Shown: piece after piece, positions 49,156 through 57,143 of the stretch | Numbering within the stretch: position 1 is the stretch's first letter | Layout of the letters: every line of letters begins with the position of its first letter | DNA from: EA-27 sp964396265 | GTDB lineage: Archaea; Thermoplasmatota; Thermoplasmata; RBG-16-68-12; EA-27 | Direction of reading: 5' to 3' | Assembly: GCA_964396265.1 (NCBI GenBank) | Contig: CAYNEM010000012.1 | Span: forward strand, 1 to 64,000 | Length of the DNA: 64,000 bases | The notes under the pieces: model-generated | The model's database searches: none | Seen by the model: only the letters and a program-made list of their open reading frames with translations | What the model was told of the DNA's origin: nothing | Program-made: the position numbers and the translations under genes

Positions 49156-52100
49156 CCGCGGCGCGTCTACGCCATCGGCGAGCGGTCACCGCGACCACGA
49201 GGAGGACCGCGACCACGATGGGCACTCCGACCTCGCCGAATTCGGGAATCGGGAGGGTCGCTCGGGAATCGCCCGTCGTGTCCGCGTCGTCGTATTCGAT
49301 GGTCACGGTCCCGCTCCCGGACGCGTAGGCGACGAGGACGCGGACGACCTGCGAGCCGCCGAGGTTTTTCTGCGGGACGGAGTCGACGAAGCAACGGACA
49401 TCATCCCCGAATGTGGTCTGATCGAGGCACTGCACCACCGTCTCGGCGACAGTGTTCGGGCCGAGGTTCCAGATCTGGATGGACACACTGTAAGCCGGGC
49501 TCGCGCTCGAGGAAAGGTCGAGGAGCGTCTCCCAAGTTCCCGTGGGAATCGTTTTCCCCTGCGTCTCGTCGAGGTACCAGCAAGCGGACTCGCCCGTGTT
49601 CAGGGTGATGGATTTCACCGGCCCCGTTCCTTTCGTCGAGGTCGCCCTCTTGTTGTGCGTGCACGCGACCTCGGTCCCGTGGTTCGTGTCCCGCAGGAAG
49701 AACACGCCGTTGCCGGAGACGTCGAGCGTGATCGGGGGACTCGGCGAGCTTCGCGTCCCTCCCCCGGTGGCCCCTCGGGTCACTACCCCATCGGCGCGGT
49801 CCGCAATCCCGGACCAGTCAGCAATGAGCACGGCGAACTGTGTCCCGTTGAACGACGTTGCCGCCAACGTGGCACCCACCTCGATCTGATCTTCCCCAAC
49901 CCCCGTGTCCAGGGTGGTCTCCCGGACCCAGTTCGACCCGACCATGCGATACACACTCGCATCCCAGACGCGGCCGTTGCGGCCCCGCACCTCGAAGAGG
50001 CGATCCGCGGAGATCCCTCCGACATCGTAGCCACCGGGGGTCGCGGCATCCGTATCCACATAGAACCGGACATAGTCCTGGCCCACGAGCGGGGGCGGGG
50101 GCCCGCCCGGAGCCGATTGGGTGCCGTTCCCTGGTCCGTCGGGATCGGGTCTAGCGGGCTTCGCGGGAGTCAGTCCGCCCTCGAGCGCTTCCCCTCCGAA
50201 CCGTGCGTAGAGGAACACCTGGTTTCCGGAGACGTTGCCGTCCCGACTCAGGATGTTCATCGCTCGGCGGCGCGGTGGGATCACGTCCGTGTCCGCCATC
50301 GGCGAGGGCCAATCCGCGAACAGGCCGTCGATCGCCTTGCCGGGTGGCGGCTGGCCGATATGCGCCCGAGCAATGGGTCCGACGATCGAATGGGGACGCA
50401 CCGGCTGGAACTGAATCCCGGTCACGGTGGCGGTCACCAACGTGCCTTGCGGCAAACCCGTGGCGTCCACGTTGATCGTGCGGGTCTCGGAAGATCCTGC
50501 ACCCACAAGAACGCCGGAGGGAAGGCCCATGAAGATCGCGTTGCCCTGCGTCGCGAGGGTGACCTGTTGTACCGTGAACGGGACGTTGCCAAGGGAACGG
50601 AAGGTCAGGGTTAGGAACGGCTGGACGCCGCCCGCCAGGGTCGTGGTCAGCGGGACCTGCTCCACGATGAGAGCGCCGGCCGACGCCCCGAAGGGCACGG
50701 ACGTGTGGCTCGTCTCCCCCTGAAGATCGTCGAACGCGAAAAGCACGCGCAAGTCATTATTCGAGAAACTTTCCAAGGCTGCCCGGGGCACCGAGACTTC
50801 GACTTCTGAGCCCGACGCTGCCGCCGTGACTTCGGACGCGGCCACGAACCCCTCCCAGTCGTCCCGCGTGCGCCCCGCCCCGTCAAACCTCAGGAGTCGG
50901 GCGTCCTCGACCCGGGCCGCGGAGCCGGAGACACGCACCACGTATTCCGCGCCGACGAGGCCCAGGTCGTACCCCGTCACGTTGTTGCCGTCCAAGTCGA
51001 GGAATCCGTACATCGTGTCCCATCCTGCAGGGTCCGCGAAGACGGGAGTCCCTGCGACACGCACACGGAGAAAAATCGTCGTGTCCGAAACCGAGATCGA
51101 GGTCCCCGCGATCTGCACGTTCGCGTTCGCCGACGTCGTGCCGCCCGCGTACTCCGGGACCCGTTCCCGTGACCAGTCCTCGAAGTTCCCGTCAATCTCG
51201 ATTCCGGGGGAAGTCGCGAAGCCCATCAGGGCAAGCGCAATCGGAAAGAGCATGAGGAGGGCCGCACCGATTGCGATGTACCGCGCCTTGGAGCTGCCCC
51301 GCGGAAGATGATGCTCTGAGACCGCGCCCCCGTTGATGAGCCCCGTCCCGTTCACGAGACCGTTGACGCGACCCCGTCCGTTCACGAGACCGTTGACGCG
51401 ACCTCGTCCGTTCACGAGACCGCTTCCGTTCACCAGACCCCGTCGCGCCTCGAGCCCAACCGGGCGGCGGGAGGGAACCCCGGCCCGATGTGGTCGCGAC
51501 AGGGGGGTGGCCTGCGGGGAAGGAATTCTCGGCTCGGGTGCAGGCAAAAGATCGGGCAGAAACGGTGCCGTCGGGAATCTCTGGGTCCGCGTTGGGGAGG
51601 TCCCAGGGCGCGGGGCCGTCGGAATCGCCGACTGCGACCGGTGGAGATCCTCCACCGCCACCTTGATTAAGCGTGCCTCCGCGGGGGCGACGCCGGGGAT
51701 CTTCGCGATGTCGATCACATCCACGAGTGCGATCTGCTTGGTATCGAGGAAGAACACCGCGACCGCGTCCGCCGCCCGCTTGGAGACGCCGGGAATCTTG
51801 GAGAGGAAGGCGTGCGTCGTCCGCTTCTTGGCGATCACCGCCTGCGAGAAGTAGGGCTTCAGGGGCGGGGGGGTTGCCTTCTTCTCTGGCGCGATGGCAC
51901 GCTCCAGCTCCGCGAGCAGAAGGTCCTCCTCGGGCGTTGGACCTCCTTCCTCTGGCTGGGTACGAAGCGTCCCAATCTTCAGCACAGCCATGTGCCCGCA
52001 GTGGGGACACACCTCCGATCCCACTGGCTGCCGCCCTCCGCACTCGGGGCATTCGACGGTTTCCGTGCCTTCGCTCGGGCTCTCCATGGCCTCCCGCGCA

Positions 52101-53161
52101 TCGACCTCCAACGACTCCAGCAACTCCAGACCATCGGGTTCGAAGGAGGTCACCGCCGCCCGCAGGATTTCTGCCGCCATGCCGAAACCTCTCGCGACCC
52201 CGAGGGAGCGCGCTTTCGCCTGGACGGCCTTCGCGTCTCCCGGCCGGAGTTCAAGGACCCTGTCGAACGAGGTCAGCGCCTCGGCCGCTCGCCCGGTCGC
52301 GAAGAGCAGCATGGCACGCCCATAGTGGACGGTCGGATCGCTCAGGTTCCCCAGAAGCTGGACGTCATAGAACGCGAGCAGGCTCTTCTCCTCATCCCCC
52401 GCTTCCTCGGTTCGCGCGTCGTCGCTTGGTTCCACCTCACCAAACGCCACGCCGCAATCGTGGCACCTCGTCGCGAACACCGACGTGACCGTGCCGCACA
52501 GGGGACACTCGTACTCCTCGGAAACCACGGCCTCGTTCGCAGGTCCCTCCCCGATGCCGGGTGTGGTCTCGAGGGCATTCTTGATTCGAACCGCGGTCCG
52601 GAGGCCGACACCCGGGACCTTTGCGAGCCTCCCAACCTCGGCCCTGTGCAGCTTCCACGTGCGGTCGTACCCTGCCTTGCACAGGGCCTCCGCAAGTTGC
52701 CTCCCAACGTCCGGGATCCCTGCGATCTCGAGGAGTTCCCCGTCCTCGAAGTCGCCACGAACGCTCCGTTTCGGCCGTGCGGGTACGACGCTCTCGACGG
52801 CCAATGGCACCCCGCAGCTCGAGCAAGACTCTGAGCCCCCCCGGACGGGCGACCCGCACTCGGCGCAAGAGGGACCGACGGGCCTCTCGATGTCCTGATA
52901 GGGGAACCTCGCGTTGCATGCGCTGCACGCGAAGTGCGTGGGGTTCGTCGCGCCGCAGTCCTCGCACGCGAGATCGGATCCGACCTCCTCGAGTCCGTCG
53001 CAGACCGCGACCGTGTTGCACGACTCGCAGACGGAAATCGGGAGAAGCTCTCCGAAACACGTCGGGCATTCGGGGAGATCGGAAGTGCGGAGCAACTCAC
53101 GCCGCCCCCTGGCCCTGCTCGGGGAGAACGCGGGCCGCCCCTGTTCGGAACGAGAATGCAT
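49049..53161 (-). CDS. 1370-residue zinc-ribbon / HhH / TPR transmembrane protein with external sensor-like domains
   Basis: Domain order by residue: two to four zinc ribbons (31-120), a helix-hairpin-helix pair (143-196; IAGIPDVGRQLAEAL, KVPGVGLRTAVRI), a zinc ribbon (219-237), a TPR-like unit (277-345), a zinc ribbon (371-389), a second HhH pair (453-505; KIPGVSKRAADAV, KIPGVAPAEARLI), a proline-rich linker, Val-Asn-Gly repeats (575-611), a span (628-648), and a large external part with two domains opening IDGNFEDWS and IDGLFADWPSP. It ends in IPEFGEVG, a span near 1312-1328 and RRWRRR. HhH and zinc modules suggest nucleic-acid binding on the cytoplasmic side. No known family covers the whole protein. 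A TATA-like stretch near 53205-53222 and GGGAG before the ATG suggest a leadered mRNA. Confidence 0.82.
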   Translation of the reverse strand: MHSRSEQGRPAFSPSRARGRRELLRTSDLPECPTCFGELLPISVCESCNTVAVCDGLEEVGSDLACEDCGATNPTHFACSACNARFPYQDIERPVGPSCAECGSPVRGGSESCSSCGVPLAVESVVPARPKRSVRGDFEDGELLEIAGIPDVGRQLAEALCKAGYDRTWKLHRAEVGRLAKVPGVGLRTAVRIKNALETTPGIGEGPANEAVVSEEYECPLCGTVTSVFATRCHDCGVAFGEVEPSDDARTEEAGDEEKSLLAFYDVQLLGNLSDPTVHYGRAMLLFATGRAAEALTSFDRVLELRPGDAKAVQAKARSLGVARGFGMAAEILRAAVTSFEPDGLELLESLEVDAREAMESPSEGTETVECPECGGRQPVGSEVCPHCGHMAVLKIGTLRTQPEEGGPTPEEDLLLAELERAIAPEKKATPPPLKPYFSQAVIAKKRTTHAFLSKIPGVSKRAADAVAVFFLDTKQIALVDVIDIAKIPGVAPAEARLIKVAVEDLHRSQSAIPTAPRPGTSPTRTQRFPTAPFLPDLLPAPEPRIPSPQATPLSRPHRAGVPSRRPVGLEARRGLVNGSGLVNGRGRVNGLVNGRGRVNGLVNGTGLINGGAVSEHHLPRGSSKARYIAIGAALLMLFPIALALMGFATSPGIEIDGNFEDWSRERVPEYAGGTTSANANVQIAGTSISVSDTTIFLRVRVAGTPVFADPAGWDTMYGFLDLDGNNVTGYDLGLVGAEYVVRVSGSAARVEDARLLRFDGAGRTRDDWEGFVAASEVTAAASGSEVEVSVPRAALESFSNNDLRVLFAFDDLQGETSHTSVPFGASAGALIVEQVPLTTTLAGGVQPFLTLTFRSLGNVPFTVQQVTLATQGNAIFMGLPSGVLVGAGSSETRTINVDATGLPQGTLVTATVTGIQFQPVRPHSIVGPIARAHIGQPPPGKAIDGLFADWPSPMADTDVIPPRRRAMNILSRDGNVSGNQVFLYARFGGEALEGGLTPAKPARPDPDGPGNGTQSAPGGPPPPLVGQDYVRFYVDTDAATPGGYDVGGISADRLFEVRGRNGRVWDASVYRMVGSNWVRETTLDTGVGEDQIEVGATLAATSFNGTQFAVLIADWSGIADRADGVVTRGATGGGTRSSPSPPITLDVSGNGVFFLRDTNHGTEVACTHNKRATSTKGTGPVKSITLNTGESACWYLDETQGKTIPTGTWETLLDLSSSASPAYSVSIQIWNLGPNTVAETVVQCLDQTTFGDDVRCFVDSVPQKNLGGSQVVRVLVAYASGSGTVTIEYDDADTTGDSRATLPIPEFGEVGVPIVVAVLLVVAVTARRWRRRAAASSLGLAADPVALFPRPLRTGTGTSASSAAPSLPP
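51351..51432 (-). repeat. 30-base tandem repeats encoding Val-Asn-Gly units
   Basis: Two nearly identical 30-base units (51351-51380 and 51381-51410, one C/T difference) and a partial third. Read on the minus strand they encode G-L-V-N-G-R-G-R-V-N repeats between the proline-rich linker and the first span of the 1370-residue protein. Near-identity at the DNA level suggests recent expansion by slippage or unequal exchange. Confidence 0.85.
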
Positions 53162-53406
53162 TCTCCCTGTTGCGGGAACCCGCGGCCATCCGGGCAGCAG
53201 ACGGTCGGTCTATGCTCTTAATTGGATTGTCTCGAAAACGAGAACGCGAAATGACCCAAGGTGGAGGGAACGTTCGCCCCGTGCGGAGGTCCTATTTCCG
53301 GACTTCGACGCGAAGACGGCCAACCGTCTCGTCGGGTTCCCAAATGCGGACCGAGCGCGTCCTCGCGGCGCAGGCCGGGCGTCCCCGCGGGCCCGAGCCG
53401 CGGCCT

Positions 53407-53919
53407 TCAAGCCTTCTTGCATAACACGAAGGCGAGCTCGAGCTTCTTTCGGAGGACGGGCAGCTCGCGGTGGAGATAGTGCCACACGTGCCACCTCGGG
53501 AAGCCGTTGTGAGAGTACAGATACGAGACGCTGACGGCCTCGTACCAGGCCGCATCCCGCTCGAGGGAGGACGTCTGCGTGGCCCGGTCTCGGAAGCCCA
53601 CGGGCCCGCCGGCTCCGATCATGTGCGGGATGCTGCGCTCGTCGAAGTAGCGGACATGGAACGGATCCGTATTGAGGCCGTAGGGGACGCGCCCGTGTAG
53701 TGTACCTCCGACCGCGAGGACACGATGAATCTCCTGCCAGGTCGCGGCAAAGTCGACCACGTGCTCGAGGACATGGGAGGCGTAGACGTGCTCCGCGCTG
53801 CCGTCGGGGAACGGGAGGTCGTCAAGGTCCGCGACGACATCCACGCCCGGACCGGGGAAGCGGTCCACATTCGTCCACCCCTCGCGGATGTCGCGGCCGC
53901 AGCCCAGGTTGAGCTTCAT
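53407..53919 (-). CDS. SAM-dependent methyltransferase-like protein
   Basis: About 170 residues from ATG 53919 (MKLNLGCGRDIREGW). The opening LNLGCG motif, ADLDDLPFPDGSAEHVYASH, VLEHVVDF and IHRVLAVGGTLHGRVPYG identify a class I methyltransferase of the type found in cell-surface polysaccharide loci. The C-terminus (HYLHRELPVLRKKLELAFVL) is helical. The frame extends to 53934, but ATG 53919 places the SAM motif at the N-terminus as usual in this group. No glycan genes are adjacent. Confidence 0.82.
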   Translation of the reverse strand: MKLNLGCGRDIREGWTNVDRFPGPGVDVVADLDDLPFPDGSAEHVYASHVLEHVVDFAATWQEIHRVLAVGGTLHGRVPYGLNTDPFHVRYFDERSIPHMIGAGGPVGFRDRATQTSSLERDAAWYEAVSVSYLYSHNGFPRWHVWHYLHRELPVLRKKLELAFVLCKKA

Positions 53920-54355
53920 CTTGACTTCACCCACAAGTGGGCCAGATCATCAGTGCCCCAGATGCAGGCATGGCAACTGGCGAACGGAGCGGCATGGGGA
54001 CGCGCGGCCTTAAGCGCTTCGCCGCGCGAGGGTTGGTTCCGCGATCTTGTGGAGGACGAGGTCCTCGACGTCGTCGCTGAGGACGAGGACGTTCCTGTTG
54101 AGATCGGGGAACGGCCCGGCAATCCCGCCATAAAGTCCGCCGCCAATCCCAACGCACAGGCATCCCTCCACAAGGGGCCGTTCTTGATTTTCCCTCGAAT
54201 GGCCCATCTTTTTCTCGTCGTGACACGAAACGTCAAATCCGTTCCCTGCTTGGCACCCCTGAGCCCGAAGTGAATGCCAAGACGGGGTGGGGCAGCGAGG
54301 GCCGAGCAGCGAGCGTGCGACTTCGTGGGCGCAGCCACCAACGCGCCGAGAAGTG
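53920..54355. other. weakly coding or intergenic region
   Basis: About 435 bases between two minus-strand genes. The only stretch with protein-like character is the minus-strand frame ending at 54010, described separately. The remainder holds a run of T (near 54208) and no convincing TATA element, repeat or RNA. Confidence 0.4.
54010..54207 (-). CDS. possible small protein
   Basis: The minus-strand frame from ATG 54207 gives 65 residues. The last 50 look like a compact protein (GIGGGLYGGIAGPFPDLNRN, then VLVLSDDVEDLVLHKIAEP), with glycine turns and acidic positions not expected from random G+C-rich sequence. GTG 54171 is another possible start. No clear promoter and no known family; it could also be the surviving 3' part of a longer gene. 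Confidence 0.32.
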   Translation of the reverse strand: MGHSRENQERPLVEGCLCVGIGGGLYGGIAGPFPDLNRNVLVLSDDVEDLVLHKIAEPTLARRSA

Positions 54356-54688
54356 CTAGACTTGGAACACATCCCGTTCTTCGGCCGGGCGGCGCTGCGG
54401 CGCGCCGTTCACGCTTGACAGGGCTGCCAAGAGCTCATCCAGGCGCCCGTCCGTGAAGGCCTTGCGAGCGGCCTCGACCGTGCCAGGGTCCCCGAAGTAG
54501 AACCCTTTCCGCTTCGTGGGGTTGCCCGCGTCGTCCGTGGGGTTGAACATGAGCATCACGCGAAGCTCCTTATCGGGCATGTGCACCATGAAGATCCCAG
54601 GGATCGAGGTCGGGATCTTCTCCCAGTCCTCCGCGCGCTCCATCCTCGTCCGTATGTCCTCGGCGAGCTTCGTCACCTTGTCGACCAT
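54356..54688 (-). CDS. hypothetical protein
   Basis: A 110-residue protein from ATG 54688 (MVDKVTKLAEDIRTRMERAE). The first third is helical and charged; the rest is alpha/beta (SIPGIFMVHMPDKELRVMLM, then GFYFGDPGTVEAARKAF). A longer frame begins at 54727, but the TATA-like TGTTATCC on the minus strand (about 54708-54715) lies 24 bases before 54688, favouring the shorter protein. No family recognised. Confidence 0.65.
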   Translation of the reverse strand: MVDKVTKLAEDIRTRMERAEDWEKIPTSIPGIFMVHMPDKELRVMLMFNPTDDAGNPTKRKGFYFGDPGTVEAARKAFTDGRLDELLAALSSVNGAPQRRPAEERDVFQV

Positions 54689-54844
54689 GTTCTGACCAAC
54701 CGAGAGGATAACATGGCTCGCGGACATGAACTTTACTGGGAGGGAAGCGAAGTGCCCCGACTCGTCCTCAATCGGCCCGATTCACGCGGGAGGACGTACC
54801 TCTCGCCCCCCTGAGGGCGAGTTCGCATCACGGTGCGTGCGCGC

Positions 54845-55402
54845 TCAGATACGGCCGTCGACAATCCGGGCGAGGGACACGAGCCCGGGTTTCGAGAACG
54901 TGCCGCCCGACCAGTTCTCGAACTGCATCGAAACGACCACCGTGCCCTTGCGGAACGCGAGGGTGTTGGGAAAGTCCGTGAAGAAGCTCTCGGATCCGAA
55001 GGCGGGGTTCGCGGGCTGTTCGTAGGCACCCTCCCCGCGGTATTCGTCTTCAAGGGACATGTAGAACCTGTGGGCGTTCGCCTCCGAGTCGTAAACGCGG
55101 ACCTCCGAGTAAACTTGTGTTCCGGAGACTCCTGGGGGGCCGTTCCGGAAGTAACGAAAAGTCGAATCCATCAGCCCCCCGAAACCTGCGGGCGCGACGG
55201 AATCCGGTGCAGGGGCCGACCACCCGGGCATGTCGCCGGTCTGGAGATTGATGGCCGATGCGGACCGAGGGGAAAACGCCAAGATTGCTCCCACAAGGAC
55301 GAGGCTCCCTGTCGCCGCGAGAACAATGACGGCAAGAAGTTTCGGCCCGACCACAGCCTTCACCAGGCCTCGAACATCGGTCCTTGCCAAAAGGGTTTCC
55401 AC
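54845..55402 (-). CDS. membrane-anchored external protein
   Basis: A 185-residue protein with one N-terminal span (LLAVIVLAATGSLVLVGAIL, about 23-42) after a cytoplasmic stretch of about 20 residues. An external domain of about 140 residues follows (TQVYSEVRVYDSEANAHRFY, then SFFTDFPNTLAFRKGTVVVS), which resembles small surface domains that measure variables such as ligand binding, but no family is recognised. The start is GTG 55402. The gene lies 49 bases downstream of L35Ae on the same strand and may be read from its promoter. Confidence 0.7.
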   Translation of the reverse strand: METLLARTDVRGLVKAVVGPKLLAVIVLAATGSLVLVGAILAFSPRSASAINLQTGDMPGWSAPAPDSVAPAGFGGLMDSTFRYFRNGPPGVSGTQVYSEVRVYDSEANAHRFYMSLEDEYRGEGAYEQPANPAFGSESFFTDFPNTLAFRKGTVVVSMQFENWSGGTFSKPGLVSLARIVDGRI

Positions 55403-55451
55403 ACCGCGTATCCTACAGGTGATCGGTTCCAGCCCGGCCGACGCGGGGCGC

Positions 55452-55721
55452 CTACCCGACCACGATCTCCACGGGCGTCCCGAGGCCCTGGCCCGGGAAG
55501 CCTTTCTTCCAGCGCACCCTCACCGCGCCCCCCCGGCCATGGCTGGCCACGACCTGCCCCAACATGCGAGGGAAGCCCTCCAGGGTCCACAGGACCTTCG
55601 CCCCCACGAGCGTCGCCGGGTCCGTGCCCTCTCCGATCGCCACGATCGTATAATGCGTGTGCCGCACCCGTTTCGCGCCGCGGTAGGAAGTGGTGATGCC
55701 CCGAATCGCGCTTTTCGCCAT
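55452..55721 (-). CDS. rpl35ae: ribosomal protein L35Ae
   Basis: Large-subunit ribosomal protein present in archaea and eukaryotes but not bacteria, 89 residues. Typical blocks are ITTSYRGAKRVRHTHYTI, ATLVGAKVLWTLEGFPR, LGQVVASHGRGGAVRVRWKK and GFPGQGLGTPVEIVV. ATG 55721 has a Shine-Dalgarno GGAGG three bases upstream; an in-frame GTG at 55739 is less likely. A TATA box GCTATAAC on the minus strand (about 55750-55757) gives a leader of about ten bases. Confidence 0.92.
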   Translation of the reverse strand: MAKSAIRGITTSYRGAKRVRHTHYTIVAIGEGTDPATLVGAKVLWTLEGFPRMLGQVVASHGRGGAVRVRWKKGFPGQGLGTPVEIVVG

Positions 55722-55762
55722 AGCCCTCCGGTCCAGCACGATGTCCGTTATAGCGCTTGCGG

Positions 55763-55845
55763 GCCCGGGCGCGGCCCACGACGCTCAAAGGGACTCAAGA
55801 TCCTCGCCTGCGGGGGGTTCCAAGGTTCGCATCCTGCCCCAGGCA
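55763..55845 (+). tRNA. degenerate tRNA-Leu(CAA)-like element
   Basis: An 83-base stretch with type II tRNA geometry. A seven-base acceptor strand GCCCGGG (55763-55769) pairs at six of seven positions with CCCAGGC (55838-55844). The anticodon arm GGGACTCAAGATCC has a seven-base loop (55794-55800) with anticodon CAA. A 15-base variable arm CCTGCGGGGGGTTC follows, then a T-arm-like GGTTCGCATCC. Against a working tRNA: position 8 is C, the D arm pairs poorly and lacks GG, and the T stem has two mismatches. It is either a decayed tRNA-Leu, the scar of an integration event at a tRNA 3' end, or coincidence. Confidence 0.38.
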
Positions 55846-56051
55846 TCCATTTGCCAGTAAGTCGAGACGGCAGGCTTTACGCGCAAACGCACGCGTGAAT
55901 CCTGGCCCACGCATGCCCCTACGAGTGAACGCCCCGACCGCAGGGTGGGTCGCGCGGCCATCCTTCATCGCGGCAAGCTGCTTTGGCGAGCGCCTAAGAA
56001 AAGGCTGAAGAGGGAACCCAGGATTACCAAACCAGTCACGAGGTCTCTTCG
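55846..56051. other. intergenic region with no recognised gene
   Basis: About 206 bases between the tRNA-like element and the 117-residue gene. I see no coding character, TATA box or repeat except a weak AT-rich AGGATTACC near 56021-56029, about 27 bases before the ATG at 56052. Confidence 0.4.
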
Positions 56052-56405
56052 ATGGCTTCAATCGACATTCCGCTCGCCTGTGCCTTGACCGGACCGGAGA
56101 AGACGGGCCGACTGCACGAGCTGGCCCGGATGCTGTCGCAACGCGTCGGGGACGTGCGGGAGCTGGAGAATGGGTACGAGGTCACGGTCCCGGGCACGGA
56201 CACGTGGCTCGCGGCCATCACGGAATTCATCGCACGGGAGCGCGAGTGCTGCCCGTTCCTTGCCTTTGCGCTGGTCTTCGAACACCAGCGCGGGCCCCTT
56301 ACCCTGCGAATAGAGGGACCCTTGGGGGTCAAGGAGTTCCTTCGTGGCGAAGCCGCCGCGTTTGGACTTGGCGGTCTCTCTGATGTCCAAGAGTGGAGGA
56401 AGTAG
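56052..56405 (+). CDS. hypothetical protein with ECCPFL motif
   Basis: A 117-residue protein. It has an alpha/beta pattern with a paired-cysteine motif ARERECCPFLAFALVFEHQ in the second half, known to me from a family of small uncharacterised bacterial and archaeal proteins, then GPLTLRIEGPLGVKEFL. The two adjacent cysteines could bind metal or be redox active. The next gene starts at GTG 56393, overlapping its end by 13 bases, so the two are co-transcribed. Confidence 0.65.
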   Translation: MASIDIPLACALTGPEKTGRLHELARMLSQRVGDVRELENGYEVTVPGTDTWLAAITEFIARERECCPFLAFALVFEHQRGPLTLRIEGPLGVKEFLRGEAAAFGLGGLSDVQEWRK

Positions 56406-56737
56406 CGATCCCGACCGTCCGTGTCCGCGTGCATTACGCGAGCGACCGGGATCTGGAGGCGTGGTCCCGGAGGATGTTCTACGACGTGGACCCGAACGCC
56501 CGCCGCCGGGTGGTGGCCGAGTTCGCATTGGAAGTGAAGCCAAAGGTCCGGGGCGTGCCGGAGTCGCTCACCCCGCACGAGGTCGCGAAGTACGTCTTCG
56601 TGGGCTTCAGCGGCGTGGGCCCTCCCCTGGCGGCCTTCCGCAAGGCCGGCGCTCGGCTCATGAGCGTCGGCGACGTCGTCGAGGTGGACGGTGTCAAGTT
56701 CTTGCGGACGCTCACGGGGTTCGAGAGAGTCCCTTGA
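56393..56737 (+). CDS. hypothetical protein
   Basis: A 114-residue protein read from GTG 56393, overlapping the preceding gene by 13 bases. The core is VRVRVHYASDRDLEAWSRRM, FALEVKPKVRGVPESL, then KYVFVGFSGVGPPLAAFRKA and VDGVKFLRTLTGFERV. No cysteine-rich or membrane part; no family recognised. Overlap and same direction suggest a two-gene unit. Confidence 0.62.
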   Translation: MEEVAIPTVRVRVHYASDRDLEAWSRRMFYDVDPNARRRVVAEFALEVKPKVRGVPESLTPHEVAKYVFVGFSGVGPPLAAFRKAGARLMSVGDVVEVDGVKFLRTLTGFERVP

Positions 56738-56820
56738 TCCTGCGGAGATCCTGATCACGAGAGGCGCGGCCTCGGCTTTTTCCTCCCGCTTCTACGTTAC
56801 CTTTCCCGTCCAAGCGGATG

Positions 56821-57036
56821 TCACTTGGCCTTGGCCGGGACACTTTGGAAGGGAGTCCAGAAGTGAGAGTGGAAACAAGGGGAACAGTACGCCTTCTCCG
56901 CCAGGCTGAACCACATTCCCAGCTTCTTCCCGCAGATTTCGCAGTTGGTGGGATCTTTCGCTGGCGCTGCGGACGTCCCGAGGCCTTCTTTGGTCTTGTC
57001 GGCCTCTGACCTTGTACCGGACCGTTTTGCTGGCAT
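56821..57036 (-). CDS. small zinc-binding protein
   Basis: A 71-residue protein with a basic, flexible first half and a compact treble-clef-like zinc motif in the second (NCEICGKKLG, then KAYCSPCFHSHFW). ATG 57036 is 28 bases after a TATA box GGTTATTAAG on the minus strand (57061-57072), which also fixes the start. Longer in-frame extensions upstream are antisense to other coding sequence and not real. Function unknown. Confidence 0.7.
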   Translation of the reverse strand: MPAKRSGTRSEADKTKEGLGTSAAPAKDPTNCEICGKKLGMWFSLAEKAYCSPCFHSHFWTPFQSVPAKAK

Positions 57037-57060
57037 AACGGTCTCCTCGTACCTAACGGA

Positions 57061-57072
57061 GCTTAATAACCT
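57061..57072 (-). promoter_or_regulatory. TATA box of the small zinc-binding protein gene
   Basis: The minus strand reads AGGTTATTAAGC here, centred about 30 bases before ATG 57036, in the gap after the 93-residue gene. GAGGAG between the box and the ATG could also serve as a Shine-Dalgarno. Confidence 0.5.
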
Positions 57073-57143
57073 TGCTCCAAGCCGTAGCAGGTCCCTCTCG
57101 ACGCACCTCTCGACGAGAACCTCATCGGGCGGAGGCAACAGAG

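Noticed and set aside
53162..53406. Frames in the gap between the 1370-residue protein and the methyltransferase
   Set aside because: Plus-strand frames here are antisense extensions with Arg-rich products; the gap appears to hold only the promoter and leader of the large gene.
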